The notes under the pieces were generated by a model that did not search any database, was not told where the DNA came from, and saw nothing but the letters and a program-made list of their open reading frames with translations. The position numbers were made by a program, and so were the translations under genes. A stretch of 64,000 bases of DNA from Blastopirellula marina (GTDB taxonomy: Bacteria; Planctomycetota; Planctomycetia; Pirellulales; Pirellulaceae): assembly GCF_002967765.1 (NCBI RefSeq), contig NZ_PUHY01000015.1:434001-498000 (forward strand), read 5' to 3'. Within the stretch, counting starts at the first letter, position 1; every line of letters begins with the position of its first letter. This document shows positions 1 to 8,351 of this stretch, in pieces.

Positions 1-350
1 AACATGGTCGACGCCAAGAGGCCTTGGCCGAACTGGAACGACTACCGACCGATTACCCTAAGCTAGAATCGTTGCGAAGTGCGGTGCGTGGGGCAGCGTT
101 AGCCTCACAGCAGAACTGGGTTGGTGCTCGACCCTACCTGGAAGCGGCTTACCGACAAGGTTCCCGCGAGACGCTTTGTCTTCGCTGGTACGCTACGACA
201 CTCGTTGCCCTGGGCGAAGTCGAGCCGGCACGTGAGATCTTACAGGTTTGGAAACAGCGTGAGCCTAATAACAGCGAGCCAGACGATTTGAGTCGCTCGC
301 TTCTGAGTGGCCCCAAGCTGCGGAAAGCGACTTCCAGCAAGGCGGGTTAG
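1..350 (+). CDS. TPR-repeat protein, C-terminal fragment (5' end outside window)
   Basis: The reading frame is open to the left edge (codons in phase from base 3), so only the last ~115 residues are visible. The pattern of paired helices, with segments such as GARPYLEAAYRQG and LGEVEPAREILQVW followed by EPNN, is that of tetratricopeptide repeats, which are protein-binding scaffolds. The C-terminus is basic and Ser-rich. The upstream part and any other domain are not visible, so no specific role can be given. It converges on the microcompartment operon, with a hairpin terminator between them. Confidence 0.6.
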   Translation, partial: HGRRQEALAELERLPTDYPKLESLRSAVRGAALASQQNWVGARPYLEAAYRQGSRETLCLRWYATTLVALGEVEPAREILQVWKQREPNNSEPDDLSRSLLSGPKLRKATSSKAG

Positions 351-364
351 TTCGAGACACAAAA

Positions 365-398
365 AAAGAAGGATCACGTATCACCGTGGTCCTTCTTT
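365..398. terminator. Bidirectional rho-independent terminator
   Basis: Arms of 13 bases (365-377 and 386-398; AAAGAAGGATCAC against GTGGTCCTTCTTT, one G-T pair) with an 8-base loop, A-rich before and T-rich after. It sits between the convergent TPR gene and the last gene of the microcompartment operon and can serve both. Confidence 0.85.
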
Positions 399-424
399 AT
401 TTTCTTGTCTTCTTGGGTCGCGAA

Positions 425-1366
425 TTATGAGCGACCGACGCGATTGAGAACCGTGCTAAGGGTTTCACGCAGGACGCCACCACTGCGACGCAACGCTTGA
501 ATTTCCTTCGGCCACAAATCGAGTTGGTAGGTCGCTTCGACACCATTTCTACCAACGACTGTTGGCACGCTGAGGGCAACATCGCGAATATCGTAGCAAC
601 CGTTCTGGATGCTTGAGATCGGTAAGATCTGGTGGCTATCCAGGGCGATCGCATCGATCACGTCACGAATGGCAATCCCAACCGCGAAGCCAGCGCCACC
701 CTTTTTCTTGATCACTTCGGCACCAGAGCCCTTGGTGCGGGTGAACAGTTCGTTCGCGGCATTGGGATTCCAGCCAGGGAACTTCTCGAGCGGAAGACCG
801 TTGACCGAAGCAGATGACCAGATCGGCACCATGCTGTCGCCATGTTCGCCAAGAATCAACGCTTTAACCTGAGTCGGCGGAAGCTGGCAGTGCTGGGCGA
901 TCAGCGAGCGGAATCGAATCGTATCGAGCTGCGTGCCGAGACCAATCACTTTGTTGGTCGGCAAATCGAGCCGCGTTGAGGCCAGATATGTGAGGATGTC
1001 GACTGGATTTGAGACAACAAAGACGATTGCGTCTTTCTTGTAACCAACCTTCTTGATCGAATCGAGAATCGTCAGGAAGAGATCAACGTTACGGTTGATC
1101 AGGTCCAAGCGGCTTTCATCGGGCTTACGACGCAGACCAGCGGTAATGCAGATAATGTCAGAGTCAGGAATGTGCTCGTAGCTACCGCTCGAAATAATTT
1201 GATCGGCTGTGCTGGGAGCACCATGCAGAAGGTCGAGTGCTTGGCCGCCAGCCAGGTCGGCGTTGACGTCCAGCAAGGCGATTTCGCGAACGATGCCGCT
1301 GCACTGTAAAGCGAATGCGGCACACGAACCAACCAATCCACCGCCGCCAATGATGCTAACTTTCAT
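425..1366 (-). CDS. Lactate/malate dehydrogenase family protein, last gene of the microcompartment operon
   Basis: NAD-dependent 2-hydroxyacid dehydrogenase of 313 residues. Visible are the Rossmann motif GGGGLVGS near residue 7, Asp33 at the end of the second strand (NAD preference), the active-site loop around residues 76-90, Asp148/Arg151 in QLDTIRFR and the catalytic His175 in GEHGDS. The residue aligning with position 102, Gln in lactate dehydrogenases, is Arg80 here (AGLRRKPDES), the residue typical of malate dehydrogenases. Related microcompartment loci usually carry this gene annotated as lactate dehydrogenase. It could oxidise lactate, reduce an aldehyde or oxoacid to recycle NADH, or act on malate. 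No encapsulation peptide is visible. Family sure; substrate open. Confidence 0.85.
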   Translation of the reverse strand: MKVSIIGGGGLVGSCAAFALQCSGIVREIALLDVNADLAGGQALDLLHGAPSTADQIISSGSYEHIPDSDIICITAGLRRKPDESRLDLINRNVDLFLTILDSIKKVGYKKDAIVFVVSNPVDILTYLASTRLDLPTNKVIGLGTQLDTIRFRSLIAQHCQLPPTQVKALILGEHGDSMVPIWSSASVNGLPLEKFPGWNPNAANELFTRTKGSGAEVIKKKGGAGFAVGIAIRDVIDAIALDSHQILPISSIQNGCYDIRDVALSVPTVVGRNGVEATYQLDLWPKEIQALRRSGGVLRETLSTVLNRVGRS

Positions 1367-1446
1367 CTGTCTAATTCTCTAGCTATGGGATGTTTGTCGG
1401 GTTAGCTGGATCGCTCTCTTGTGTAAGGAGCGAAAGGGCAGGGAGG

Positions 1447-2319
1447 TTATGACTGCTTCGAAAGTTCAGCCATGACGCGTTGGGTGATCATTTGGATCAA
1501 CGCTTCCTGGTCCGAACTGCCGCTGGCGGTTGCGGCCGGCTTGGCGGCGGCTTTGGCCCCCATCGGTTCTGGGGAACCGAACGCGCGACGCTGCACGTTC
1601 GAGTCTTGCCAGCTATCGCGGAAGACATCATTGGCACAGATGTCGCAATCTTTGTACTGTTCGGTGTTACGTGGATCGCTCCAGCCCCATTTGTCTTTCA
1701 AATCGAGCAGTTCACGCGACTTCTTTTCGTTCAGGAATTCGACGTGCCCCAACTGCTTAGCCAAGATCAGCATGCGGCAGTAGGCGTCGAGGATTTCGGT
1801 CCACCAGTACGCGCGTTCGACGTTCTCGCCATAGCTGACCGTGCCGTGGTTAGCGAGCAGGATCAGATTCGTACGATCGACGAATGGTATGATCGTGTCG
1901 GCGAACGATTGACCGCCAGGCGTTTCGTACTTGGTGATCGGAACATCACCCAGGAAAACTTCCACTTCTGGCAGCACACATTGTGGAATCGGTTCACGAG
2001 CGATCGCGAATGCCGTGGCGTGCGGCGGGTGGCAGTGAACGACGCTTTTAACGTCTTCACGTTGCTTGTAGATTTCCAAGTGTAACAAGGCTTCGCTGGA
2101 ACGCGGTTTGCGTCCGGCGATCTGCTTGCCGGTCATGTCAATCGTGGAAATATCGTCCGGCTTCAGAAAGCCTTTGCAGTGCATCGTCGGTGTGCAAAGA
2201 ACTTCGTTCTCGCTGATACGAACGGTGATATTCCCATCGTTAGCGGCGGCGAAGCCTTTGGCATAAATTCGCCGGCCGATATCGCACATATCTTGTTTGA
2301 TCTTGTGAACGTTCGTCAT
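1447..2319 (-). CDS. Class II aldolase with C-terminal encapsulation peptide (fuculose/rhamnulose-1-phosphate aldolase type)
   Basis: Zinc-dependent aldolase of the class II/adducin family, 290 residues. The likely metal ligands are His95 and His97 (HCHPPH) and His158 (ANHGT); Glu76 in SSEALLHLE is the catalytic acid position. A Cys pair (225, 228) follows the core. After an Ala/Pro-rich linker (about 255-268) comes an amphipathic helix, about 270-288, of the kind that targets cargo into microcompartments. In PVM-type compartments this enzyme splits fuculose- or rhamnulose-1-phosphate into dihydroxyacetone phosphate and lactaldehyde, the toxic intermediate the shell retains. Isomerase and kinase genes for the sugars are not in the window. 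Confidence 0.9.
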   Translation of the reverse strand: MTNVHKIKQDMCDIGRRIYAKGFAAANDGNITVRISENEVLCTPTMHCKGFLKPDDISTIDMTGKQIAGRKPRSSEALLHLEIYKQREDVKSVVHCHPPHATAFAIAREPIPQCVLPEVEVFLGDVPITKYETPGGQSFADTIIPFVDRTNLILLANHGTVSYGENVERAYWWTEILDAYCRMLILAKQLGHVEFLNEKKSRELLDLKDKWGWSDPRNTEQYKDCDICANDVFRDSWQDSNVQRRAFGSPEPMGAKAAAKPAATASGSSDQEALIQMITQRVMAELSKQS

Positions 2320-2400
2320 GCCGATTCGTTGCTCGCAATCAAGGGTAGCGTGTTAATTTGATTTGTTCGTTCTGCCCATCCCCCTAGTAGGGAGAGGACC

Positions 2401-2697
2401 TTATTTGTCTGGCCGGTAACGGATATCAACCGTGTCCAAAATGGCCGCGTTGTAGGCGTCGACCGGCTTCATTTCAGGGTAGAACGGTTGGGCCGCTTCT
2501 CCCCCTTCGCTCAGGGCGATGTAGTTCTCGTTGCCGGCGCCTAGTTCGTCGTAAACCACGAGCAGGTCGTCCAGCGGGGTATTTTCGTTTTCGATATCGC
2601 TGAGCATCATCGGCACGGCCAGCTTCAGTACGGCTCCCTGAAACTCAGGGACCGCTCGGCTGAGCGTCACTTTTCCGATGACTTTGGCGATTCGCAT
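2401..2697 (-). CDS. BMC-P pentameric vertex shell protein (EutN/CcmL family), copy 1
   Basis: 98 residues, the normal size for the Pfam EutN_CcmL family. It starts MRIAKVIGKVTLS and contains the usual DDLLVVYDELGAGNENYI strand-loop. Five copies form the pentamer that caps the vertices of the polyhedral shell. It lies between the aldolase and the 221-residue tagged protein. It is one of three divergent BMC-P copies in the operon, as expected for PVM loci. Confidence 0.92.
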   Translation of the reverse strand: MRIAKVIGKVTLSRAVPEFQGAVLKLAVPMMLSDIENENTPLDDLLVVYDELGAGNENYIALSEGGEAAQPFYPEMKPVDAYNAAILDTVDIRYRPDK

Positions 2698-2709
2698 GGT
2701 TTGTCTCGT

Positions 2710-3375
2710 TTACTTCAACCAATCGGGACCTGCGGTGCCGCGAAGATCCCACAAGCTGCTTAGCAGTCGCGGAACCTCGCTGTCGTTCCACTGACCCGGG
2801 TGACAAACGATCAGGTTTGCACCAAGGCTTTCAGCTGCAGACTTCCAGTCGTGACTTGCACAGGCGACCATTGCTCGAATACCATTTGCGCGATTTGCAG
2901 CAGCCGCAGCAACTTCCGGTTGATCCGCAAGGATGACCACCATTTTGTCACTTTGGGCTACGGAAATCGCTCGCTGGATCGCAAGCTTCAGGTTGCCAAC
3001 TTGTTCGCTTCTGCCGGCTGAATTCCACGTCGACGAAACCATTTGTTTTGCGGCGTTGACGACCACCGGGCTAAGTACCTCTTGGCCACAATCGGCCTGG
3101 TTGGCCCGACGTAACCGGATACCACGATCTTTCAGTTCATCCTTCACCGCGGGCGTGACGACCGCTTTGGCGGGGACACACAGCACCGTGATGGCTTCGT
3201 TTAGTTTCCCTTTCAGTGACGAAACGGTTACCAGTTTCGAATCGAGCCGCAGTTCGCCTACCGGCGGCGGTGCCTTGGCGGCAACCTGCCCTGCGCTGGC
3301 GTTCTCCGTCACTAGTCGCTCGACGACCAGGCGGACAATGCGTTCGATTTCTTGACTACTGAATTGGGACTGCAC
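2710..3375 (-). CDS. Microcompartment protein of unknown function with N-terminal encapsulation-like helix
   Basis: 221 residues; no confident enzyme assignment. Residues about 6-22 (SSQEIERIVRLVVERLV) form an amphipathic helix like the targeting peptides of the dehydrogenase and phosphotransacylase, followed by an Ala/Pro linker. The middle holds a segment VTPAVKDELKDRGIRLRRA, resembling a motif in several ethanolamine/propanediol accessory proteins. The last third (VVILADQPEVAAAAANRANG, then IRAMVAC, with ANLIVCHPG) faintly recalls RpiB/LacA sugar-phosphate isomerases. The gene sits between two vertex genes with 4-12 base gaps, so it is surely part of the operon. Lumen location is inferred from the helix; catalysis is unproven. 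Confidence 0.6.
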   Translation of the reverse strand: MQSQFSSQEIERIVRLVVERLVTENASAGQVAAKAPPPVGELRLDSKLVTVSSLKGKLNEAITVLCVPAKAVVTPAVKDELKDRGIRLRRANQADCGQEVLSPVVVNAAKQMVSSTWNSAGRSEQVGNLKLAIQRAISVAQSDKMVVILADQPEVAAAAANRANGIRAMVACASHDWKSAAESLGANLIVCHPGQWNDSEVPRLLSSLWDLRGTAGPDWLK

Positions 3376-3378
3376 GTT

Positions 3379-3639
3379 TTATTCGTCGATAATTCCGATC
3401 ACCGTCCAACGGACTGGTGTTCGGGGATAATTCAAAAGTTCGGAGGTCGATTTGCCGTCGCTGGTGATCATTACCAATTCGCCTGGTCCTGCGTTTACGG
3501 CATCTACGGCAACCAATGGATGACCATCTGGCGTAACGCCGTCAACTTGCATCGGCTGAACCACCAACAGCTTCCAGCCTCGCATCGAGACATGTCTGAC
3601 CGTGCTAGTGGCGGTACCGACCACGCGTGCCGTATTCAT
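3379..3639 (-). CDS. BMC-P pentameric vertex shell protein (EutN/CcmL family), copy 2
   Basis: 86 residues, the shortest of the three vertex proteins, beginning MNTARVVGTATSTVRHVSM and ending WTVIGIIDE. It carries the family loop GPGELVMITSDG. It is separated by 7 bases from the aldehyde dehydrogenase and by 3 bases from the next gene, so translation is probably coupled. The different copies may close vertices in alternative ways or form distinct pentamers; this cannot be told from sequence. Confidence 0.92.
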   Translation of the reverse strand: MNTARVVGTATSTVRHVSMRGWKLLVVQPMQVDGVTPDGHPLVAVDAVNAGPGELVMITSDGKSTSELLNYPRTPVRWTVIGIIDE

Positions 3640-3646
3640 CGAGGGA

Positions 3647-5086
3647 CTAACCTTTCGCCGGATGGCCCAGGATGCACAAATCGTCTATCAGCGAGCAGCG
3701 TCGTTCCCGCGTGAAAGTCAACGGAGTGGTGACGCCTTCGCCGGTCGGGGTCGCGATGGAGAACGAAATGTAACCTTCGCCTCCCACGCCCAAGGCCGCA
3801 GGGCTTGGCCCGTTCTTTACGAACAGGGTCGTATCCATGATGCGGCCCATCTTGCTCATGTTGCGGACGTTGTTGCTGTGGATGATCGCCGTGTGGCGGA
3901 AGCCATGTTCGTAGTACTTCGCCTTCTGGATCGCTTCGTCTACATCGTGGCAGCGAACGAAGGGGATGAACGGCATCATCTGCTCGACGGGAACAAACGG
4001 GTTATGCTCGTCCGTTTCGCCGAATACCAGTTCAACGTCGGACGAAATGTTCTTACCGGCGGCGCGGGCCAGGACGGCGGCGTCTTGACCGATGAATTCC
4101 TTCGCGGCGACCTGCTTGGTCTTGCCAGGGTCGCCCACCTCAGTGATCGCAACGGAAGTCAGGCGATCGATTTCGCTGGCGTTCAAGCGAACGGCACCCG
4201 CTCGTTCCATGGCTCGCATCAGTTCATCGAAGACGGAGTTCACGACGAACACCTCCTTCTCGGCGATGCAGAGCAGGTTGTTATCGTAGCCACCCCCTTG
4301 GATGATGCTGCGAGCGGCTCGATCGAGATCGGCCGTCTCGTCGACGACCACCGGTGGATTCCCGGGACCGGCGACAACCGCCTTCTTGCCGCTGTTCAGG
4401 GCAGCACGGGCAACTGCGGGGCCACCCGTCACGCAAATCATCGCCACGTCACGGTGATGGAAGATCAAATCAGCCGATTCTAGCGTGGGTTCGGCAATGA
4501 CGCAGATCAGGTTGTCGATACCGAGGTCGTCGTAAATCGCTTTGTTGAAGCGACGCACACCTTCCACGGCAACCTTCTTGCCGCTGGGGTGAGGGTTCAC
4601 GACGAGCGTGTTTCCACCAGCGATCATATTGACGGCGTTACCGGTGATGGTGGGCAGCGAGTGCGTTACCGGAGTGATGCAGCCGATCACGCCGAACGGT
4701 GCATGCTCGATCACCGCCAGGCCGTGGTCACCGCTGAAGACTTCCGAGCGAAGGAACTCCACGCCGGGCGTCTTACGACCCAGCAGTTCCAGCTTTTCGA
4801 TCTTATGAGCGAGCTTGCCGATCTTGGTCTCGTTCATTTCCATCGTGCCCAGTTCGACTTTTTGGTCGATCGAGATCTGACGGATGTGATCGATGATCCG
4901 TTTGCGATCTTCGATGGTACGTTCCGAAAGCTTCTCGAACGCTTCGCGAGCAGCTCGAACCGCTTCGTCGGCACAATCGAAGATGCCGTAGCGTCCTTTG
5001 AAACCGGATGTGACCGGAGGCGCCTTGCCGACTTCGGCGAGCACCTGGGCTACGACATTGCGAATAATGGATTCGTCAAATTGCAT
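3647..5086 (-). CDS. CoA-acylating aldehyde dehydrogenase with N-terminal encapsulation peptide (PduP/EutE type)
   Basis: 479 residues. It oxidises an aldehyde (here probably lactaldehyde) to the acyl-CoA with NAD, in the compartment lumen. The first ~18 residues ([20 protein letters not shown]) form the amphipathic targeting helix, followed by a short Pro-rich linker. The catalytic Cys is C273 in [13 protein letters not shown], and the nucleotide-binding region includes [13 protein letters not shown] (about 218-230). The size and the absence of the Glu general base of hydrolytic aldehyde dehydrogenases fit the acylating class. The neighbours PduL and acetate kinase supply the next two steps. 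Confidence 0.93.
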   Translation of the reverse strand: MQFDESIIRNVVAQVLAEVGKAPPVTSGFKGRYGIFDCADEAVRAAREAFEKLSERTIEDRKRIIDHIRQISIDQKVELGTMEMNETKIGKLAHKIEKLELLGRKTPGVEFLRSEVFSGDHGLAVIEHAPFGVIGCITPVTHSLPTITGNAVNMIAGGNTLVVNPHPSGKKVAVEGVRRFNKAIYDDLGIDNLICVIAEPTLESADLIFHHRDVAMICVTGGPAVARAALNSGKKAVVAGPGNPPVVVDETADLDRAARSIIQGGGYDNNLLCIAEKEVFVVNSVFDELMRAMERAGAVRLNASEIDRLTSVAITEVGDPGKTKQVAAKEFIGQDAAVLARAAGKNISSDVELVFGETDEHNPFVPVEQMMPFIPFVRCHDVDEAIQKAKYYEHGFRHTAIIHSNNVRNMSKMGRIMDTTLFVKNGPSPAALGVGGEGYISFSIATPTGEGVTTPLTFTRERRCSLIDDLCILGHPAKG

Positions 5087-5128
5087 GATGATGATATCCT
5101 CACGTCAGCACGTGAAAGTGGCTGCCGA

Positions 5129-5572
5129 CTAACTATCCGAGTCACTCTCGGTCTGCTCTTGTTTTGGTTCGGACTTCTTCGGAGTCGCTTCCTTCTTAGC
5201 AGCCGGAGCCGGTTTTGCTTTCGGCTTTGGCTCCTGGTTCGGAGCTTCCTCCTGGTCCTCGTCTTCTGTCCGGTCGTAAATGCACATGCTATCGACATGC
5301 GCACGATCGACGATTCCGATGACCACACAATCGATCGGCAGGCTCTTGGTTTCCGCAGTTAGACGGGCACTAGAACCTTGCGTAATCAGCACGAAGTCAC
5401 CGACACCGCTGCCGAGCATGTCGACAGCAACGAAGGTACGTCCCGTGGTTACCAACGACTGACGATCTTTTGCTTCCAATCGATACGGTTCGACTACCAG
5501 CAAGCGGTGGCCGACCATCGTGTCGACTTTTTGGGTGGCAATGACCGAACCGGTCACCTTGGCGATAAACAT
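5129..5572 (-). CDS. BMC-P vertex shell protein, copy 3, with long charged C-terminal tail
   Basis: 147 residues from the ATG at 5570-5572. That start is chosen because the core MFIAKVTGSVIATQK matches the family N-terminus and begins one base after the acetate kinase stop codon. Residues 1-~100 are a complete EutN/CcmL domain (GSGVGDFVLITQGSSAR loop, CVVIGIVDRA strand). The last ~45 residues are a low-complexity Glu/Lys/Pro/Ala tail, probably disordered, ending in an acidic Ser/Asp stretch. Ordinary BMC-P proteins end near residue 90-100. The tail may face the cytosol or bind a partner. A longer start (5611) overlapping ackA is possible but unlikely. Confidence 0.88.
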   Translation of the reverse strand: MFIAKVTGSVIATQKVDTMVGHRLLVVEPYRLEAKDRQSLVTTGRTFVAVDMLGSGVGDFVLITQGSSARLTAETKSLPIDCVVIGIVDRAHVDSMCIYDRTEDEDQEEAPNQEPKPKAKPAPAAKKEATPKKSEPKQEQTESDSDS

Positions 5573-5573
5573 C

Positions 5574-6764
5574 TTAGGTCGACTCCAACAACTGCTTGGT
5601 TTGCCGGGCAACGATGATCTCTTCGTTGGTCGGGATTACCCACAGTTGCGTTTTGCTGTTTGCCGAATGGATCGAAGCCTCTCCCTTGGCGGAATCGTTC
5701 TTCGCTTCGTCCAATTCGATTCCCAACTCTTGCAAGTTGGCACATACGTCTCTTCGCAATTGCTTACCGTTTTCGCCGATACCGCCGGTAAAGACGATAG
5801 CGTCCGCTCCGCCCAGCTCCACCAACATTCCGCCCAAGTAGCGGCGGACTTCGCTGGTGAACATGTCCAAAGCCAACTGCGCGTCAGCGTTGCCCTCGGC
5901 GGCAGCCTGTTCCAGGTCCCGCATGTCGCCACTGAGACCATTGCTCAGGCCGAGCAAGCCACCGTGACTCCCCATGTAGGCGAGCACTTCGGCCAAGCTC
6001 ATGCCGGTCTTGTCCATCAACAAGGGCAGAACGTACGGATCGAAATCTCCAACCCGGTTGTTCTGTGGCAGGCCGGTTTGTGGACTCATGCCCATGGAGA
6101 TCCCAGCGCTTTGGCGATTACGAATCGCACAAATGCTGCTGCTTCCACCCAGGTGGCACGAAATCACGCGCAAATCGTCGCGTCCCAACAGTTCGGCACT
6201 TCGCGTGGCGATATAGCGATGGCTGGCACCATGAAAGCCCCATTTCTTGACCAGAAATTCATCTGACCATGATTTAGGAATTCCGTAGTAACGCATCCGA
6301 TCGGGGATCGTCGCGTGAAAGCCGGTTTCAAAGGCGGCAACTAGCGGAATCTCCGGCAGTTGCTCGGAAAGTAATCGCATGGCGGCAATGTAAGGCGGGT
6401 TGTGGGCCGGGGCGACATCGTTCATTTCTGCCATCGCAGAAAGGACGTCGTCGTTGACCCGCTGCACGCCTGATACACGTCCACCGTGGACCGCTTTAAA
6501 TCCGATGGCCGAAACCTCTGCGGCATCTTTCAGGCATCCATGTTCTGCATCGGTGAGTTGCGAAAGGCATTTGCGAACCGCCACGGCATGGTCGGGGACA
6601 TGCGCCGTGACATCTTCTTTCCAATCGCCAATCTGCACGCTGCAGGAACTCTCGGAAGATCCAATTCGATCGATCCCGCCTCGGGCTAATTGGGTTTCGC
6701 TGTCCATATCGAACAAGCGATACTTGAAACTAGTCGAGCCGAGATTTGCTACGAGAACCTTCAT
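5574..6764 (-). CDS. ackA: Acetate/propionate kinase family (acyl-phosphate kinase of the microcompartment pathway)
   Basis: 396 residues, full length for AckA. It converts an acyl phosphate plus ADP to the acid plus ATP; here the substrate is probably lactyl-phosphate made by PduL. Asn7 in [11 protein letters not shown], the [10 protein letters not shown] motif, HLGGSSS and the ATP-site [14 protein letters not shown] are present. The segment before the conserved Arg reads [14 protein letters not shown], where ordinary acetate kinases have a GTR motif, so the substrate pocket may differ. No targeting helix is visible, suggesting it works outside the shell. It lies one base from the downstream vertex gene. 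Confidence 0.93.
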   Translation of the reverse strand: MKVLVANLGSTSFKYRLFDMDSETQLARGGIDRIGSSESSCSVQIGDWKEDVTAHVPDHAVAVRKCLSQLTDAEHGCLKDAAEVSAIGFKAVHGGRVSGVQRVNDDVLSAMAEMNDVAPAHNPPYIAAMRLLSEQLPEIPLVAAFETGFHATIPDRMRYYGIPKSWSDEFLVKKWGFHGASHRYIATRSAELLGRDDLRVISCHLGGSSSICAIRNRQSAGISMGMSPQTGLPQNNRVGDFDPYVLPLLMDKTGMSLAEVLAYMGSHGGLLGLSNGLSGDMRDLEQAAAEGNADAQLALDMFTSEVRRYLGGMLVELGGADAIVFTGGIGENGKQLRRDVCANLQELGIELDEAKNDSAKGEASIHSANSKTQLWVIPTNEEIIVARQTKQLLEST

Positions 6765-6824
6765 CGCGTTTGGACTCCTTTCGCCCGGGGATGCTCCGTG
6801 GGGTTACGGCTGGAATGGTACGGC

Positions 6825-7094
6825 TTAGCTGAAGTAAACGTCGACCAAGCCTTCGGCTGGACGAGGGAGAACGTGGCTACCAGCCAGTTCGCCAACTTGC
6901 TGAGCAGCATTGGCACCAGCTTCAACCGCAGCACGAACGCTGCCGACGTCGCCACTGACAACCGTCGAAACCAAACCACCGCCGATGTTGACGCGCTTTA
7001 CGATCTTCACGTTAGCGGCCTTCGCCATGGCGTCGGTCGCTTCGACCAAACCAACCAAACCCTTGGTTTCAATCAAACCAATTGCGTTTTGCAT
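6825..7094 (-). CDS. BMC-H hexameric shell protein, copy 1
   Basis: 89 residues, one BMC domain: starts MQNAIGLIETKGLVGLVEAT, with DAMAKAANV, the pore-region strand IGGGLVSTVVSGDVGSV and the end SHVLPRPAEGL. Six copies form the flat hexagonal tile of the facets. It is closely related to the upstream gene at 7137, from which it is separated by 42 bases, so the two probably arose by duplication. No BMC-T gene is present, which is the usual composition of PVM shells. Confidence 0.95.
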   Translation of the reverse strand: MQNAIGLIETKGLVGLVEATDAMAKAANVKIVKRVNIGGGLVSTVVSGDVGSVRAAVEAGANAAQQVGELAGSHVLPRPAEGLVDVYFS

Positions 7095-7136
7095 GGAAAA
7101 TATTCCTTCGCGGATGTTTCTTAAATGGGGACGGGA

Positions 7137-7445
7137 CTATTCAGCCGAGGTGTAAACCGTTTTGACCGGTGGAGGCAGAACGATGCCGATGTCTTCGTGT
7201 GGTCGCGGAATGACCTGCACGCTGACGACTTCGCCCAAACGACCAGCAGCCGCGGCACCAGCATCGGTGGCAGCCTTCACAGCGGCGACGTCGCCGGTGA
7301 TGAAAGCGGAAACCAGACCGCTGCCAACTTTGTCCCAACCAACGAACGTCACGTTGGCTGCTTTCAACATTGCGTCGGTGGCTTCCACCAAGGTCACAAA
7401 GCCCTTGGTTTCAATCATGCCCAACGCTTCCATTACTTTCGCCAT
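7137..7445 (-). CDS. BMC-H hexameric shell protein, copy 2
   Basis: 102 residues from the ATG at 7443-7445, chosen because a Shine-Dalgarno-like GGGAG lies about 9 bases upstream; a longer frame to 7466 lacks this. The BMC domain runs [20 protein letters not shown] to [14 protein letters not shown], followed by a short Pro-rich C-terminus ([14 protein letters not shown]) absent from copy 1. The pore-facing loop differs from copy 1 ([15 protein letters not shown]), so the two hexamers may have different permeability. It is probably the most highly translated part of the operon together with copy 1. Confidence 0.94.
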   Translation of the reverse strand: MAKVMEALGMIETKGFVTLVEATDAMLKAANVTFVGWDKVGSGLVSAFITGDVAAVKAATDAGAAAAGRLGEVVSVQVIPRPHEDIGIVLPPPVKTVYTSAE

Positions 7446-7488
7446 GGGGTTTAATCTCCCGAACAAAAAAGGAAACCGTTACTTCAAT

Positions 7489-7510
7489 TCGCATCGCAAA
7501 ACCGATGCGA
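7489..7510 (-). other. Intercistronic hairpin between pduL and the BMC-H genes
   Basis: Perfect 8-bp inverted repeat (TCGCATCG/CGATGCGA, 6-base loop) in the 162-base gap, the largest in the operon. No T-run follows in the direction of transcription, so it does not look like a terminator. It could protect the mRNA end and raise shell protein output. Confidence 0.5.
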
Positions 7511-7607
7511 TGTCTTCAAAACAGGAAATCGGATAAAACGCCTTCGCTGGTCTCGGGCGAGGTCTCAAGGTGCAAAATCATGGAGACCAACGAAAGCGTG
7601 ATGTGGA

Positions 7608-8327
7608 CTAATGCTTTGTCTTGCAACCACAAGGTTCTTGCTTCAGCAGTTGGATCTCGGTAGCAGCGTCCAGATTGCACGCGTTGCCTTCATCGGTGTC
7701 GATGTGAACTTCCAACTTGCTAACGTCATCAGATCGAACCAGCAGGTCTTCAAATGTGGTCGTGCAGCCGAGCGAAGTGATGCGGAGGTTCATACGATCG
7801 CCATTCTTCACGCCATAGAACTCGGCATCCCGGTTATTCATGTGGACATGGCGTTCGGCACGGATCACACCTTGGTCAAGCTGCACGGCGCCCTTCGGGC
7901 CTACCAGCACGCAGCCAGGGGTACCTTCGATTTTGCCACTTGCGCGAACCGGTGCTTCAATGCCGAGCGATATCGCATCGGTGAACGCCAGTTCGACTTG
8001 ACTGTAATCACGTGTCGGACCGAGCACGCGTACTTTCTCGAGCATACGGCGACGTGGGCCGACAACCATGACGGTCTCTTCCGCGGCGTAAAAGCCGTCT
8101 TGGTAGAGATCCTTCATCGGGGTCAGGACGTGGCCAGGACCGAACAAGGTTTCGACATGGGCGTCGGTCAGGTGGATGTGACGAGCCGAGATGCTGACGA
8201 CCAACTTCGGGGCGGCTGGTGTCTGCACCGAAACCGGATGAATCGGATCGCCACCGCTCTGCGAAAGAACGATTTGACGTACGATTTGTTCGATAGTGGC
8301 GTGATCGATATTGAGTGAGGAACTCAT
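7608..8327 (-). CDS. pduL: PduL-type phosphate acyltransferase with N-terminal encapsulation peptide
   Basis: 239 residues. It transfers the acyl group from CoA to phosphate, recycling CoA inside the compartment. Residues about 6-22 ([18 protein letters not shown]) are the amphipathic targeting helix, then a Pro-rich linker. The two PduL half-barrels carry the metal-binding histidines: SARHIHL (His50, His52), ERHVHMN (His160, His162) and [12 protein letters not shown] (His208). The C-terminus holds a Cys pair (CGC) near the end. This family is unrelated to the housekeeping Pta. First enzyme gene after the regulator. Confidence 0.94.
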   Translation of the reverse strand: MSSSLNIDHATIEQIVRQIVLSQSGGDPIHPVSVQTPAAPKLVVSISARHIHLTDAHVETLFGPGHVLTPMKDLYQDGFYAAEETVMVVGPRRRMLEKVRVLGPTRDYSQVELAFTDAISLGIEAPVRASGKIEGTPGCVLVGPKGAVQLDQGVIRAERHVHMNNRDAEFYGVKNGDRMNLRITSLGCTTTFEDLLVRSDDVSKLEVHIDTDEGNACNLDAATEIQLLKQEPCGCKTKH

Positions 8328-8351
8328 CGTTATTGGGAACCCTTTAAGGGG

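Noticed and set aside
3602-4483. 293-codon frame antisense to the aldehyde dehydrogenase
   Set aside because: Lies wholly over well-identified operon genes with no motif of its own.
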